Notes: generated by a model from the sequence alone, not told the origin. DNA of 64,000 nucleotides from an uncultured Alphaproteobacteria bacterium (GCA_951812775.1 OX638326.1:2120335-2184334), one strand, 5' to 3'. Positions 27,422-38,190 are shown, counted from the first letter of the stretch. Numbers and translations: made by a program.

Positions 27422-29380
27422 TTACGTATCCAGGAAGCTGCGCAGCAGGCGAGAGCGGCTCGGGTGTTTGAGCTTGCGGAGCGCCTTGGCTTCGATCTGG
27501 CGAATACGTTCACGGGTGACCGAGAATTGCTGGCCGACCTCTTCGAGCGTGTGGTCGGTGTTCATGCCGATGCCAAACCGCATGCGGAGCACGCGTTCTT
27601 CGCGCGGGGTCAGGCTGGCGAGCACACGGGTCGTGGTCTCGCGCAGATTGCCCTGGATCGCGGCATCGAGCGGCTGCACCGCGTTTTTGTCTTCGATGAA
27701 GTCCCCAAGATGGCTGTCTTCCTCATCGCCGATCGGGGTCTCGAGGCTGATCGGTTCCTTGGCGACCTTGAGCACCTTGCGGACTTTTTCCAGCGGCATG
27801 CCAAGCTGGCCGGAGAGTTCTTCCGGTGTCGGTTCACGGCCGATTTCATGCAGTATCTGGCGGCTGGTGCGAACCAGCTTGTTGATGGTTTCGATCATAT
27901 GCACGGGGATACGGATGGTGCGCGCCTGATCGGCGATCGAACGGGTGATCGCCTGGCGGATCCACCAAGTGGCATAGGTCGAGAATTTATAGCCGCGGCG
28001 ATATTCAAACTTATCGACCGCCTTCATCAGCCCGATATTGCCTTCCTGAATCAGATCAAGGAATTGCAGGCCACGGTTGGTGTATTTCTTGGCGATTGAG
28101 ATCACGAGCCGCAAATTGGCCTCGACCATCTCTTTCTTGGCGCGGGCGGCATCGCGTTCACCGCGCTGCACCTGGAGCACCAAAGCGCGAATTTCATCCG
28201 GCGGAATACCGATATGATCAACTGCGGCGCCGACCTCGGCCCGCATGGTTTTGATCTCTTCCTTATGTTTGGTGGTAAAGGTCTTCCAGCCGGTTTCCTT
28301 CTTGCGGGCCATGGCGGCAGCCCAGCGGGTATCGAGCTCACGCCCGAAATAGGATTCCAGGAAGTTGGCGCGCTTGACCTTGGATTTCAAAGCGAGGCGC
28401 AGCAGCTTGCCTTCGGTGTTCACCATACGGCGATTGTGATCATAGAGCTCATCAACCAGCACCTCAATCGAGGTGTTGTTAAAGCGCACGGTCTGCAGCA
28501 TTTCGACCAGCTCTTCATTGAGCTTTTCAAGCCGACGTTCGGACGGGCGTTTAAACTCCGGGCCGCCGCGAATGGCTTTAAGCTTTTTAACTCGCAGCTT
28601 TTCGACCTTTTTAAAGGTCGAGGAAATATCGGCGAAGGTTTTCATCACCTTGGGCCGCAGCGCCTCTTCCATCATGCTCAGTGACAAATTGTTTTTGCCG
28701 TCATCATCGTCGGTGGTTTCTTCTTCGGCTTCCTCTTCCTCAACCGCTTCGCCATTAGCCTGGGCGAGGCGGATGGCCGACATATCAACCCTTTCGTTTG
28801 AGGCGTTATAGGTCGCGTCGAGATCAATGATATCGCGCAGCAGGACCAGCTCATCCTTGAGCGCATCATTCCAGCGGGCGATGGCGCGCTGGGTCAGCGG
28901 GCTGGCGCATAGTCCGAGGATCATCTTGTCGCGGCCGGCCTCAATACGCTTGGCGATCTCAATTTCGCCTTCACGGGACAGCAGCTCGACCGAGCCCATT
29001 TCGCGGAGATATATGCGCACCGGATCATCAGTGCGGCCGAGATCCTCATCACCGGTTTTCTTGGTGGTCGAGGTCGTCGCGGGGGCGGCTTCATTGTCAT
29101 TCTGGGCGGTGCCTTCAACGGCATCTTCGGAGTCTTCATTCTCGACGACATTAATGCCGAGCTCGCTGAGCCGGGACATGGTGTCTTCGATCTGTTCCGA
29201 CGAGACCTCTTCCGGGGGCAGCGCCGCGTTCAGATCGTCATAGGTGACAAAGCCTTTTTCCTTGCCCGACTGGACAAGCTTTTTAACGGCAGCACCGGTC
29301 GCGTCGATCAACGGGGCATCTGGGCCCTCGGTGGTTGTTTCCGCTGTTTCGGCTGGCTTCGCTTTGGTTTTAGTCGCCAT
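27422..29380 (-). CDS. rpoD: RNA polymerase primary sigma factor RpoD (sigma-70)
   Basis: The product has 652 residues from the ATG at 29378-29380 (MATKTKAK). An upstream TTG would add six residues but its spacing to GGAG is worse. All housekeeping-sigma regions are present: region 1.1 at the N-terminus; an acidic non-conserved insert ([14 protein letters not shown]); regions 2.1-2.4 ([39 protein letters not shown]); region 3; and region 4 with [20 protein letters not shown] for -35 recognition. It directs RNA polymerase to most growth promoters. It follows dnaG on the same strand, the classical macromolecular-synthesis arrangement. Confidence 0.98.
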   Translation of the reverse strand: MATKTKAKPAETAETTTEGPDAPLIDATGAAVKKLVQSGKEKGFVTYDDLNAALPPEEVSSEQIEDTMSRLSELGINVVENEDSEDAVEGTAQNDNEAAPATTSTTKKTGDEDLGRTDDPVRIYLREMGSVELLSREGEIEIAKRIEAGRDKMILGLCASPLTQRAIARWNDALKDELVLLRDIIDLDATYNASNERVDMSAIRLAQANGEAVEEEEAEEETTDDDDGKNNLSLSMMEEALRPKVMKTFADISSTFKKVEKLRVKKLKAIRGGPEFKRPSERRLEKLNEELVEMLQTVRFNNTSIEVLVDELYDHNRRMVNTEGKLLRLALKSKVKRANFLESYFGRELDTRWAAAMARKKETGWKTFTTKHKEEIKTMRAEVGAAVDHIGIPPDEIRALVLQVQRGERDAARAKKEMVEANLRLVISIAKKYTNRGLQFLDLIQEGNIGLMKAVDKFEYRRGYKFSTYATWWIRQAITRSIADQARTIRIPVHMIETINKLVRTSRQILHEIGREPTPEELSGQLGMPLEKVRKVLKVAKEPISLETPIGDEEDSHLGDFIEDKNAVQPLDAAIQGNLRETTTRVLASLTPREERVLRMRFGIGMNTDHTLEEVGQQFSVTRERIRQIEAKALRKLKHPSRSRLLRSFLDT

Positions 29381-29676
29381 GAGGGTCACGCGCTCCAAAA
29401 AATTTCGGCTTGGCCAAGAGCCTTAACAGTAAATGGCCGGTAACGATCTCAGTCTTGTCTTTTTGACACTTGATCTCGTTTATATTCGTTAATTTAAAAT
29501 CTCGTCTCAAATCCTGCTTTTTAAGGCTGGAAGACCTCGTCGCTGGCTCGACTCGCCGAAGTCTCGGGAGTCACCGCGCCGGTTATGGTCAACAGTCTCT
29601 TAAAAATTTATTTCCAAATCCTTATCAGCCGGGTCGGCCGCGCTATCGCTATTTTCATTTTGTGTCGTGCTTTGAC

Positions 29677-31632
29677 TCACCGCTTCGGCGGGCTTTTGAC
29701 CACCGCTTTGGCTCGTCTTTTTTGGGGGGCGCTCCCGGTAACCGAGTCAGGATAATCCTTTTCCCGGTTTATCTGGTTCTGGTGGTGCGCCGTCACCATA
29801 CACTCCTGTAGCCTCGACCAGTTCTCCTCCGTCGGGTTCTCGGCATAGGCCCGTTCTGCCTCTACCAATTCGGCCCGCCAGCCTTGTTCTCGCAATCCAT
29901 CCACCATCTCGGCTATCCCCAGCCGAACGGCGGCACTCTCTGCCTCTGCCCGCGCAAACCCCGCATGCGTTAACGCGTCCGGGGCCAGAATCGCCTGCAT
30001 TTGCGCAGCAAAACCCGCCTCCTGGAGGTGGGTATACACCGCGTCGGAGTCAAGGTCAGGCGTAGAGCCATAAAGCAATAGAATTTCTTGCCGCAGCTTG
30101 TCAAGGTCAGGATCAAAAAAATCAAGTGTGCCAAGGGTTTCGGCAAACTCGTCCATCAGCGCCCAATGGTTGATCAGGGCGGCCAGTAATCCCTGTTCAT
30201 GGCGCCGGATCAGCGCCTCAGGGGCGGGGAGTGGCACCGGTGGCATGGCGGGGGTCGGGTCATAGCGCTGATTGCCGAACCCGCCGCGCTGTTTTGGCAG
30301 CGGGCGGCCACGCCGGTTTTGCGCATTGGGGCCGCCGAATTTGGCCTGGCGTGACTGGTATTTGAGATCGCGCACCCGGCCGCGGAAGGCGTCGAGATAC
30401 TGGAACTGGACCTTGTCATCAGCAATCGCGCGGGCGCGCTGTTCGAGGCGGTATTCCAGCCCGGCCAGCCGTTCCGGGGAATCAAAGGTCTGATCGGCGG
30501 TTTCCATATCCCAGATCACCCGGTCCAGCGCGCGGGCATCCTGCAGCAGCGCTTCCATCGCGCCGACGCCCTGGCTCTCGATCAGCGTATCGGGGTCTTC
30601 GCCGGTGGGCAGGGTGACAAAGCGCAGGGAATGTCCGGGTTTGAGCATCGGCAGCGCGCGTTCGGCGGCGCGGTTGGCCGCCCGCACCCCGGCATTATCA
30701 CCATCGAAGCACAGCACCGGTTCCGGCGTCATCCGCCACAGCAGGGTGATCTGGCTTTCGGTCAGCGCCGTGCCGAGCGGGGCCACCGCTGCTTTGATCC
30801 CGGCCCGCACCAGCGCGATGACATCCATATAGCCTTCCGCCACCACGACCCGGTTTTCATCCCGCGAGGCCGGCCAGGCATTGGCCAGCCCATAGAGCAC
30901 CTGGCCTTTATGAAAAAGCGGCGTGTCGGGGGAGTTGAGATATTTTGGCTGGTTGTCGCCGAGGGTCCGCGCGCCAAAGGCGATCACCCGGCCGCGACGA
31001 TCAGTAATCGGAAAAGTCACCCGGCCACGGAACCTGTCATAAGAAGACTGGTTGCGACGGGACGGATCATCCGGCTTGATCAGCAGCCCGCCTTCGATGA
31101 GCTGTGCCTCGGTGATGGTCTCGCCCATCAGCTTGGTCTTGATACCGCTGCGATTATCCGGGGCAAAGCCGAGCCGGAAATTGGCAATCGTCGCGTCGTC
31201 CAGCCCGCGCTCTTTCAGATATCTCAGACCCGCATGCCCGGCCGGACTCTTCAAGCTCTGTTCAAAATAAACGCAGGCCTCTTCCATCACCTGCAACAGG
31301 CTCGCCTGGCGCTGTGCGGTCTGACGTTCTTCCGGCGTCATCTCCGGCACCGGCACCCCCGCCTCATCCGCCAGCCGCTGCACCGCTTCCGGAAAAGACA
31401 GGTTCTCCGTCCGCATCACAAAGCCAATAATGTCGCCATGCGCCCCACAGCCAAAGCAATGAAAAAAGCCTTTTTCCTCACTTACGGAAAAACTCGGAGA
31501 TCGTTCGTTATGGAACGGACATAGGCCGATATGTTCGCGGCCCTTGCGTGTGAGTTTGACGCGTCGGCCGATTAGATCGGCAAGGCCGATGCGGGCACGA
31601 AGCTCGTCAAGAAATTGTGGCGGAAAAACCAT
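29677..31632 (-). CDS. dnaG: DNA primase DnaG
   Basis: The product has 651 residues. The N-terminal CHC2 zinc-binding domain is CPFHNERSPSF ... CFGCG. The TOPRIM catalytic core has EGYMDVIAL and the metal-binding CFDGDNAG. The C-terminal helicase-binding domain follows an Arg/Gly-rich linker (RRGRPLPKQRGGFG). It makes RNA primers for Okazaki fragments at the replication fork. It sits between yqeY (64 bases upstream) and rpoD (about 296 bases downstream) on the same strand. Confidence 0.98.
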   Translation of the reverse strand: MVFPPQFLDELRARIGLADLIGRRVKLTRKGREHIGLCPFHNERSPSFSVSEEKGFFHCFGCGAHGDIIGFVMRTENLSFPEAVQRLADEAGVPVPEMTPEERQTAQRQASLLQVMEEACVYFEQSLKSPAGHAGLRYLKERGLDDATIANFRLGFAPDNRSGIKTKLMGETITEAQLIEGGLLIKPDDPSRRNQSSYDRFRGRVTFPITDRRGRVIAFGARTLGDNQPKYLNSPDTPLFHKGQVLYGLANAWPASRDENRVVVAEGYMDVIALVRAGIKAAVAPLGTALTESQITLLWRMTPEPVLCFDGDNAGVRAANRAAERALPMLKPGHSLRFVTLPTGEDPDTLIESQGVGAMEALLQDARALDRVIWDMETADQTFDSPERLAGLEYRLEQRARAIADDKVQFQYLDAFRGRVRDLKYQSRQAKFGGPNAQNRRGRPLPKQRGGFGNQRYDPTPAMPPVPLPAPEALIRRHEQGLLAALINHWALMDEFAETLGTLDFFDPDLDKLRQEILLLYGSTPDLDSDAVYTHLQEAGFAAQMQAILAPDALTHAGFARAEAESAAVRLGIAEMVDGLREQGWRAELVEAERAYAENPTEENWSRLQECMVTAHHQNQINREKDYPDSVTGSAPQKRRAKAVVKSPPKR

Positions 31633-31695
31633 CCGGCGCGAATCCCTGCATTCCGTAACGCGTACGCACTATTCCACGCCCCCAGAACGCTGGTG

Positions 31696-32160
31696 TCAAG
31701 CGCCGCCTAATCTTTGTTTCAGAACGGCACTCGCCTTGCCAAAGTCCATCGAGCCAGCATGGTTCTCGCGCAGATGCGCCATCATGCGTCCCATATCCTT
31801 GAGGCTACCGGCACCCAGCTCATCAATGGCCGCGTTTACGATTGTTGCGATCTCATCCTCAGATAGCTGCTGCGGCAAAAATTCCTGAATAATTGCAATT
31901 TCCTCAGCTTCCTGCTTGGCGAGTTCAGGGCGACCGCCATGGTCATACATTTTTATGCTTTCCTGGCGCTGCTTCACCATGGTCTGCAGCACCTTCATGA
32001 TTTCATCATCAGATATGCCATCAGAGTCGCTGCCACTGCCGCGCGCAGCAATATCGCGATCTTTGATCGCGGCAAGGATGAGTCGCAATGTTGACACACA
32101 TTGCGACTTTTTGGCTTTCATCGCCGACTTTAGGGCCTGGCTGATTTCTTCGCGAAGCAT
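31696..32160 (-). CDS. GatB/YqeY domain protein
   Basis: The product has 154 residues, the standard size for the YqeY family. It has an all-helical N-terminus (MLREEISQALKSAMKAKK, STLRLILAAIKDRDI) and a C-terminal domain like the tail of the GatB amidotransferase subunit (EFLPQQLSEDEI, KDMGRMMAHLRENHAGSMD). A link to tRNA-dependent amidation is suggested for the family but not established. It is upstream of dnaG and divergent from carA with 175 bases between. Confidence 0.93.
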   Translation of the reverse strand: MLREEISQALKSAMKAKKSQCVSTLRLILAAIKDRDIAARGSGSDSDGISDDEIMKVLQTMVKQRQESIKMYDHGGRPELAKQEAEEIAIIQEFLPQQLSEDEIATIVNAAIDELGAGSLKDMGRMMAHLRENHAGSMDFGKASAVLKQRLGGA

Positions 32161-32265
32161 ATGAATAATGTCTGTGGTTTTTGGAAGGCGGCACCCTACA
32201 GGAATCAGTAACGGGAAGCAACAAACTGTCTTTTCATAACTAATTGATAAACAACAACTTTTTAA

Positions 32266-32297
32266 GAAGTTATGCCATTGACCAATGCCATAACTTC
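32266..32297 (+). promoter_or_regulatory. 32-base near-perfect palindrome in the carA leader
   Basis: The arms GAAGTTATG (32266-32274) and CATAACTTC (32289-32297), plus the inner arms CATTG and CAATG, match perfectly. Only one C-C mismatch interrupts them, around a 2-base centre. It lies 38 bases before the carA ATG and has no T run, so an operator or an RNA hairpin is more likely than a terminator. Confidence 0.6.
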
Positions 32298-32335
32298 CCG
32301 TATCTAACGCTTCAATAGATTTTTAAGGGTCCAAA

Positions 32336-33496
32336 ATGTCCTCGAGCCCCACTCAACCCAAAGGTGCCACCGGCGCGCTCGTACTCGCCGACGGCAGTGT
32401 TTTCTGGGGCCATGGTATCGGCGACACAGGAACAACGGTTGGCGAGGTCTGCTTCAACACCTCAATGAGCGGCTATCAGGAAATTCTGACCGACCCGTCC
32501 TATGCCGGTCAGATAATTACCTTCACCTTTCCACATATCGGAAATGTCGGTACCAATGACGAAGATATTGAAACAACCACCCCCGCAGCGCGTGGTCTCA
32601 TCCTAAGACGAGATATCACCAGCCCGTCGAACTGGCGCGCCGCAAAACCTCTTAATGACTGGCTACAATCACACAATATGACTGGTCTTGCAGGGCTGGA
32701 CACCAGACAGCTGACGCGCCGAATTCGCGGTAGCGGTGCTCCGACCGGGGTAATCTGTCACGCCCCCGATCAAATTTTCGATTTAGAGTCGCTTGCCGAA
32801 GAAGCCAACGCCTGGCCCGGCCTCAACGGAATGGATCTTGCCGCCGAGGTATCCTGCCGTCAGCCCTATGACTGGACGCAGACACGTTGGTCACTCGCAA
32901 GCGGGTATGACGACCAAAGTGATCCAAAGCATCACGTCGTTGCCATCGATTATGGGGCCAAGCATAACATTTTGCGGTGCCTCGCCGCTGCCGGATGCAA
33001 AGTCTCTGTCGTTCCGGCAGATTGCAGTGCTGAAGACATTTTAGCGCGCAACCCTGATGGCATTTTTCTGTCGAATGGCCCGGGTGACCCGGCAGCCACT
33101 GGCAAATATGCCGTCCCGATCATTCAAACTCTTCTTGAAGCTGGAAAGCCAATTTTTGGTATTTGCCTCGGACACCAGCTTCTGTCACGTGCGCTCGGTG
33201 CTGAGACCGAAAAAATGCGTCTTGGCCATCGCGGTGCTAACCATCCAGTCAAGGATATTGAGACCGGCAAGGTGGAAATCACCAGCCAAAATCATGGCTT
33301 TGTCGTAAAACGGGAAACCCTGCCCAAAGAGGTCAGCGAGACTCATCATTCGTTATTTGATGGATCGGTCGAAGGGATTCGGCTCGACGGCAAACCGGTC
33401 TTCTCTGTGCAATACCATCCTGAAGCCTCACCCGGACCGCAGGATAGCCACTATCTGTTCGACCGGTTTGTTGGCATGATTGACCAGCACAGCTGA
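32336..33496 (+). CDS. carA: Carbamoyl-phosphate synthase small (glutaminase) subunit
   Basis: The product has 386 residues. The N-terminal CPSase small-chain domain (TGALVLADGSVFWGHGIG, NTSMSGYQEILTDPSYAGQ) is followed by a class I glutamine amidotransferase with the nucleophile in GICLGHQLL and the His/Glu pair in YHPEASPGP. It supplies ammonia from glutamine to CarB for arginine and pyrimidine synthesis. Unusually, carB is not next to it but begins 16.5 kb downstream on the same strand. A long palindrome precedes the start codon. Confidence 0.97.
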   Translation: MSSSPTQPKGATGALVLADGSVFWGHGIGDTGTTVGEVCFNTSMSGYQEILTDPSYAGQIITFTFPHIGNVGTNDEDIETTTPAARGLILRRDITSPSNWRAAKPLNDWLQSHNMTGLAGLDTRQLTRRIRGSGAPTGVICHAPDQIFDLESLAEEANAWPGLNGMDLAAEVSCRQPYDWTQTRWSLASGYDDQSDPKHHVVAIDYGAKHNILRCLAAAGCKVSVVPADCSAEDILARNPDGIFLSNGPGDPAATGKYAVPIIQTLLEAGKPIFGICLGHQLLSRALGAETEKMRLGHRGANHPVKDIETGKVEITSQNHGFVVKRETLPKEVSETHHSLFDGSVEGIRLDGKPVFSVQYHPEASPGPQDSHYLFDRFVGMIDQHS

Positions 33497-33728
33497 ACCC
33501 GAATTAAGTCTTGGCGGCACCGCCAAACACCCTTTTTCGAGAATGCCATCTTTACCAAAGAGGCCTGCTTCGACAGAGCCTATTGAGACTTGCCAAAAAG
33601 ATTGCGGAACAGGCGACCCCCGAAAAGAACGCTTGTCTATTTGTATTTGATCATCATTTTTGTAGCTAAGAGCAAAATTAAAGCCCACATATAGGGCAGA
33701 AATTTTGTCAGCACGAAGTATTGAGGAC

Positions 33729-34985
33729 ATGAAAAAATTTTCTAAATTTCTTTTCCCTGTCTTGATCGTTGCTGTAGCAGTTGTCGGCTTCGTATATTTG
33801 AAGTCCACACGCCCACAGGCAACACCAAAGCCCGTTACGGAAAAAGTCTGGCCCGTTTCGGTCGTCGAGGCTCACCTCGTGGATGTCCAGCCCCCGATCA
33901 CTGAATTCGGTACCGTTGTCGCGGGCAGCGTTGTCGAATTGCGACCATTGGTCGACGGGCGGATCGTTAAGCTTAGCAAAAATTTTGTTGAAGGCGCGAC
34001 TGTCACACAGGGTGAGACCATGGTTGTTATTGACCCGTTTGATTACGAGGTCGATGTCGTCGACAAGAAGGCCGCTGTCGCGGAGGCTGAAGCCCGACTC
34101 AAAGAAACGCGTTCTGACCTGCGTGCTCAGCGGCAGATGCTCAGGATTGCGAAATCGCAGGTCAGACTGCGCCGGACTGACCTTGACCGGAAGAAAAAAC
34201 TAAGTGCCCGTGGTTCGCTGTCTCAGAAATCCAGGGATGACGCCTCAATTGCCTATAACGAAGCGCGACAGTCCGTCCAGAACCAGACCCAGCTTTCCGA
34301 ACGGCTCGATGCCAAAATTGAGCAACTGGTTGCGGCTCTGGCGCGGAGCCGGGCAGCGTTAAGCCAGGCTGAGCGTAATCTCAGCGAAACAACCCTGATC
34401 GCTCCAGAAGATGGATATCTCGCCAGCGCAGTCGCTGCAGTGGGTCAACGTGTGGGAAGCAGTGATCGCCTCGCGCGCCTTATAGTGACGAAACGGCTGG
34501 AAGTTTCCTTTCAATTGAGCCGCCGCGATTTTGGTCGCCTTGCCGGTACAGCGCGCCCCGATGCCGGGCCGCTTCTCGTTGGCCGGAAAATCAAAGTGGA
34601 TTGGCGGGTTGGTCAACAAAGCTTTCGGTATGACGCTACCATCGCCCGGTTAGGGGCGGAGATCGATGCTGCCAGCGGCGGCATCCGGGTATATGCGCGG
34701 CTGGATGCCCCCAATCGACAAACGCCTTTACGGCCCGGTGCCTTCGTTCAGGTGAGCGTACCCGGAAATATGTATCGCAAGGTCCTCCGACTTCCTGAAA
34801 GCGCGCTTGGCGCGAACAACGCCATTTACGCAATTCAAAAGGGGCGTCTGGTGACACAACAGGTTGATGTGCTTCGTCGGGTAGCAAAAGATGTGCTCGT
34901 TCGAGCAAAAATTCCCGCCGGTACAAAAATTGTGACGACGCACTTTCCTGAAATCGGGCCGGGACTGCGCGTGGAGGTCCGCTGA
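33729..34985 (+). CDS. RND efflux periplasmic adaptor (membrane fusion protein)
   Basis: The product has 418 residues from ATG 33729 (MKKFSKFL); a TTG at 33705 would add 8 residues but has no ribosome site. An N-terminal membrane anchor (about residues 6-22) has no lipobox. Then come the biotinyl-lipoyl half (VAGSVVELRPLVDGRIVKL), a long alpha-helical hairpin (about 95-225, rich in Ala, Glu, Arg and Gln), the second lipoyl half (ETTLIAPEDGYLA) and a beta-barrel. It links the inner-membrane pump to an outer-membrane channel. The pump gene follows 2 bases after its stop. No TolC-type gene is linked to it. Confidence 0.9.
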   Translation: MKKFSKFLFPVLIVAVAVVGFVYLKSTRPQATPKPVTEKVWPVSVVEAHLVDVQPPITEFGTVVAGSVVELRPLVDGRIVKLSKNFVEGATVTQGETMVVIDPFDYEVDVVDKKAAVAEAEARLKETRSDLRAQRQMLRIAKSQVRLRRTDLDRKKKLSARGSLSQKSRDDASIAYNEARQSVQNQTQLSERLDAKIEQLVAALARSRAALSQAERNLSETTLIAPEDGYLASAVAAVGQRVGSSDRLARLIVTKRLEVSFQLSRRDFGRLAGTARPDAGPLLVGRKIKVDWRVGQQSFRYDATIARLGAEIDAASGGIRVYARLDAPNRQTPLRPGAFVQVSVPGNMYRKVLRLPESALGANNAIYAIQKGRLVTQQVDVLRRVAKDVLVRAKIPAGTKIVTTHFPEIGPGLRVEVR

Positions 34986-34987
34986 GC

Positions 34988-37900
34988 GTGTCCGAAGATA
35001 TTCCGGCAAACCCCTCAACATCCCCGCAAGGTCAGGAGACCGATTCCACCCCTATGACCGGGATTATTGCCAAGTTCGCCAGCCACCGTAACGCGGCAAA
35101 TTTACTCTTAGCGCTGATGGTCATCGCCGGAATTTACGGACTCCTAAAACTCAATGCTCAATTTCTACCGGATTTCGGGATCGATGTTGTTTCGGTCCGT
35201 GTGGAATGGCCCGGTGCCACCGCCGATGATGTGGATAGTAACATCGTACAAGCTATCGAACCGGAGGTGCGGTTCCTCGATAGCGTAAAACGCGTCAAAT
35301 CATCCGCTTATGAGGGCCTGGCAAGCGTTAGCGTTGAATTTGAGGCCGACAGCGGCATGCAGGCTGCGCTTTCTGAGGTGGAAGCCGCGATCTCGCGGAT
35401 ACGCACATTTCCCGAGGAATCAAAAAACCCCGACATTAGTCGCATCATTCGATACGAGACTCTTATGCGGGTTGTTCTTTCGGGACCCCTCCCCGATGCA
35501 TCGCTCAAAGCCTATGCAAAAAAACTGCGCGACGGACTTCTCGAACGCGGTATCGACAAGGTCGACCTCATCGGAACGCTTGATGAAGAAATTCTGGTCG
35601 ATGTGCCATCGTCCGTGCTGCGCCGACTTGACCTGACGCTATCCGATATCGCGACAAAAATTGGCGACACATCCCAGGACCTTCCTTCGGGTGATGTTGG
35701 TCGCGGACAACGACAAATCCGCAGTCTCGGTCTGTTAAGAACGGCTCGCGGCCTGGAAGGGGTCGAGGTCAAGGCGCTTGAGGACGGCAGAAAAATCTAT
35801 CTAAGGGATGTAGCTCAGGTTCGAGAGGGCTTTGATGATGATGGCGTGACCGCCCGGCGACGCTCATTACCCGCCGTTGAACTTCATGTACAACGAGCCG
35901 TAAGTGCCGATGCGCTCAAAAATGCTGCTATCGCCCAGACCTACCTCGACCAGATTGAGCCAACGCTGCCGCCCAATATGAAGGTAGAGCGATATGACAT
36001 TGCGACCGATCTATTGCAGGACCGGATCGATCTCCTGATCCGAAATGGTGGCAGCGGATTGATTATCGTGATCCTCGTGCTGATGATCTTTCTCAAAGCG
36101 CGGGTCGCCTTCTGGGTCATGGTCGGTATTCCCGCCTCCTTAATGGCGACCTTCGGGGTAATGCTGGCGACCGGGCAGACCATCAACATGGTGAGCCTGT
36201 TCGGGCTGATCATGACCATCGGTATCATCGTTGATGACGCCATTGTTGTGGGAGAACATGCCGATTCCCGCAGTCAACTGGGCCTCTCGCCCTTGGAAGC
36301 ATCTGTTAGTGGCGCCCAGCGCATGGCGATACCGGTATTGTCTGCTGCCCTGACCACCATCAGCGCCTTTCTGCCCCTTTTCGTTATCTCCAATATCATC
36401 GGGCAAATCATTTCAGCCATACCGTTTGTCGTTGTCGCGGTGCTGATCGCCAGCCTGATCGAATGTTTCTTTGTCCTGCCGGGCCATTTACGGGGGGCAG
36501 TTAAGAAAACCGACGCTGACTCCAATAGTTTTGCAGCACGGTATCGCAGAGGCTTCGACCAAGGATTTTCAGCTCTGAGAGACGGGCCGTTCCGTCGACT
36601 CGTGACGATTGCCGTCAATTGGCGCTATGCAACACTCGCGACAGCGCTAATGCTGTTCGTTTTGGCGGTCGGCCTTGTAGCGGGTGGACGTGTTGGGTTC
36701 AGCTTCTTCCCTTCTCCCGAATCTGACAAAATTTTCGCCAATGTGGAGATGGTGCCAGGAACACCACGCGCAAAAACCCAAGCGATGCTCAATGAAATGG
36801 ATCGCGCCCTAAATGCTGTTGCGACAAAATTGGAAGGTAAATCCAGCGATCTCATCCGCATGTCTGTTGCCAAGATCGGAACCACCATCGGGGCACGTCC
36901 CGGAACCTCCAGCGGCGCACCGACCGACAGCATTGGTGGCCTCATCGTCGAACTTCGGACAGCGGATAAACGTGACATTCGTACACAGGCTTTAATTGAT
37001 GCTTGGCGCGCCGAAATCAAACCAACCGCCGGAACGGATAACTTTACCATTCGCGAAGCGGTGGGTGGCCCGCCCGGACGAGACGTGGATATCCGACTCG
37101 TCGGATCAGATATTGCCGCCCTCAAGAAAGCGTCAAATGAGGTCCAGCTGCTGCTTAAGCGCTATCCCGGCGTGAGCGCTGTCGAGGACGATCTTCCTTA
37201 TGGCAAGCTCGAAACCATCCTCGAAGTTTCGCAACAGGGACGGGCATTGGGTTTCGACACTTCCAGCGTTGGCCGCCAGGTCCGAAATGCCATTGAAGGT
37301 GCCATCGCCAAGCGTTTCCCGCGGGCTGATGAGGAAGTCACTGTTCGGGTTAAATTGCCTGATCGGGAGCTGGACACGGACCTTCTCGACCGCCTGTACC
37401 TTCGCAGTCCCACAGGTGCCGAGGTATCGCTTGCCGAGGTTATTACACGCCGTTCCAATCAAAGCTTCGCGCGGATCAGCCGTGAAGATGGCCGACGCCA
37501 GGTGGCGTTAACAGCCAAGCTAGATACCGCCATCCTCAGCACGGCCGATGCGGAAACAGCGGTCCAGCGAGATGGATTATGGGAAATTGCCAAGAAATAC
37601 GGCGTTACCGCTTTCTTTAAAGGAAAGTCAGAAGAACGAGCGGAAACTTTTGGCGATATGCGCATCGGTGCCCTGATCGGGCTGGCAGGAATTTACATCA
37701 TTTTGGCCTGGGTGTTTGCCAGCTATACACGCCCCATTGTCGTGATGGCCATTATTCCGATGGGATTTGTCGGCGCTGTCGTCGGCCATTGGCTGCTCGA
37801 CTATAATTTAACCATTCTCAGCCTGGTGGCGCTGATTGGTCTCGCCGGTATCGTCGTCAATAATGCAATCATTCTGGTGACCACTATCGAGTGGCGCGCC

Positions 37901-38182
37901 AAGACAGAAACGCTTTTTGACGCGATCATTGGCGGTGCCTGTGACCGATTGCGGGCCATCATCCTGACAACGGCCACCACAATTGGTGGACTAACGCCTT
38001 TGCTATTTGAAACCAGCCTCCAGGCCCAGTTTCTGATCCCGATGGCTGTCACCATCGTCTTCGGCCTGGCCTGTGCCGCCGCGGTTGTCTTGTTTATGGT
38101 TCCCGCTCTCATGGCGATGCAGAACGACGTGCGGCGATTGTTCCATCGATCAGCAAATCTCCACACCCCAAGCCCGGTCTAA
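34988..38182 (+). CDS. RND-family efflux transporter (AcrB/HAE1 type)
   Basis: The product has 1064 residues, typical for a drug-efflux RND pump. The start is GTG, 2 bases past the adaptor stop. Two symmetrical halves each have one membrane helix, a large periplasmic loop and five helices. Proton-relay acids are visible in MTIGIIVDDAIVVGEH. The first half starts ANLLLALMVIAGIYGLLKLN; the second ends in the TTIGGLTPLLFETSLQAQF region. It uses the proton gradient to export hydrophobic compounds or lipids; the substrate is unknown. A short 7-bp hairpin (38171-38190) spans its stop codon. Confidence 0.93.
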   Translation: MSEDIPANPSTSPQGQETDSTPMTGIIAKFASHRNAANLLLALMVIAGIYGLLKLNAQFLPDFGIDVVSVRVEWPGATADDVDSNIVQAIEPEVRFLDSVKRVKSSAYEGLASVSVEFEADSGMQAALSEVEAAISRIRTFPEESKNPDISRIIRYETLMRVVLSGPLPDASLKAYAKKLRDGLLERGIDKVDLIGTLDEEILVDVPSSVLRRLDLTLSDIATKIGDTSQDLPSGDVGRGQRQIRSLGLLRTARGLEGVEVKALEDGRKIYLRDVAQVREGFDDDGVTARRRSLPAVELHVQRAVSADALKNAAIAQTYLDQIEPTLPPNMKVERYDIATDLLQDRIDLLIRNGGSGLIIVILVLMIFLKARVAFWVMVGIPASLMATFGVMLATGQTINMVSLFGLIMTIGIIVDDAIVVGEHADSRSQLGLSPLEASVSGAQRMAIPVLSAALTTISAFLPLFVISNIIGQIISAIPFVVVAVLIASLIECFFVLPGHLRGAVKKTDADSNSFAARYRRGFDQGFSALRDGPFRRLVTIAVNWRYATLATALMLFVLAVGLVAGGRVGFSFFPSPESDKIFANVEMVPGTPRAKTQAMLNEMDRALNAVATKLEGKSSDLIRMSVAKIGTTIGARPGTSSGAPTDSIGGLIVELRTADKRDIRTQALIDAWRAEIKPTAGTDNFTIREAVGGPPGRDVDIRLVGSDIAALKKASNEVQLLLKRYPGVSAVEDDLPYGKLETILEVSQQGRALGFDTSSVGRQVRNAIEGAIAKRFPRADEEVTVRVKLPDRELDTDLLDRLYLRSPTGAEVSLAEVITRRSNQSFARISREDGRRQVALTAKLDTAILSTADAETAVQRDGLWEIAKKYGVTAFFKGKSEERAETFGDMRIGALIGLAGIYIILAWVFASYTRPIVVMAIIPMGFVGAVVGHWLLDYNLTILSLVALIGLAGIVVNNAIILVTTIEWRAKTETLFDAIIGGACDRLRAIILTTATTIGGLTPLLFETSLQAQFLIPMAVTIVFGLACAAAVVLFMVPALMAMQNDVRRLFHRSANLHTPSPV

Positions 38183-38190
38183 ACCGGGCT
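38171..38190 (+). terminator. Hairpin overlapping the RND gene stop codon
   Basis: The perfect 7-bp inverted repeat AGCCCGG / CCGGGCT surrounds the stop codon. No T run follows, so the terminator function is uncertain. Confidence 0.35.

Noticed and set aside
29470..29811. Plus-strand frame over the dnaG 3' end, with a TTGACA-like upstream element
   Set aside because: It is antisense to dnaG, has no family features, and the promoter-like spacing is wrong (about 13 bases).
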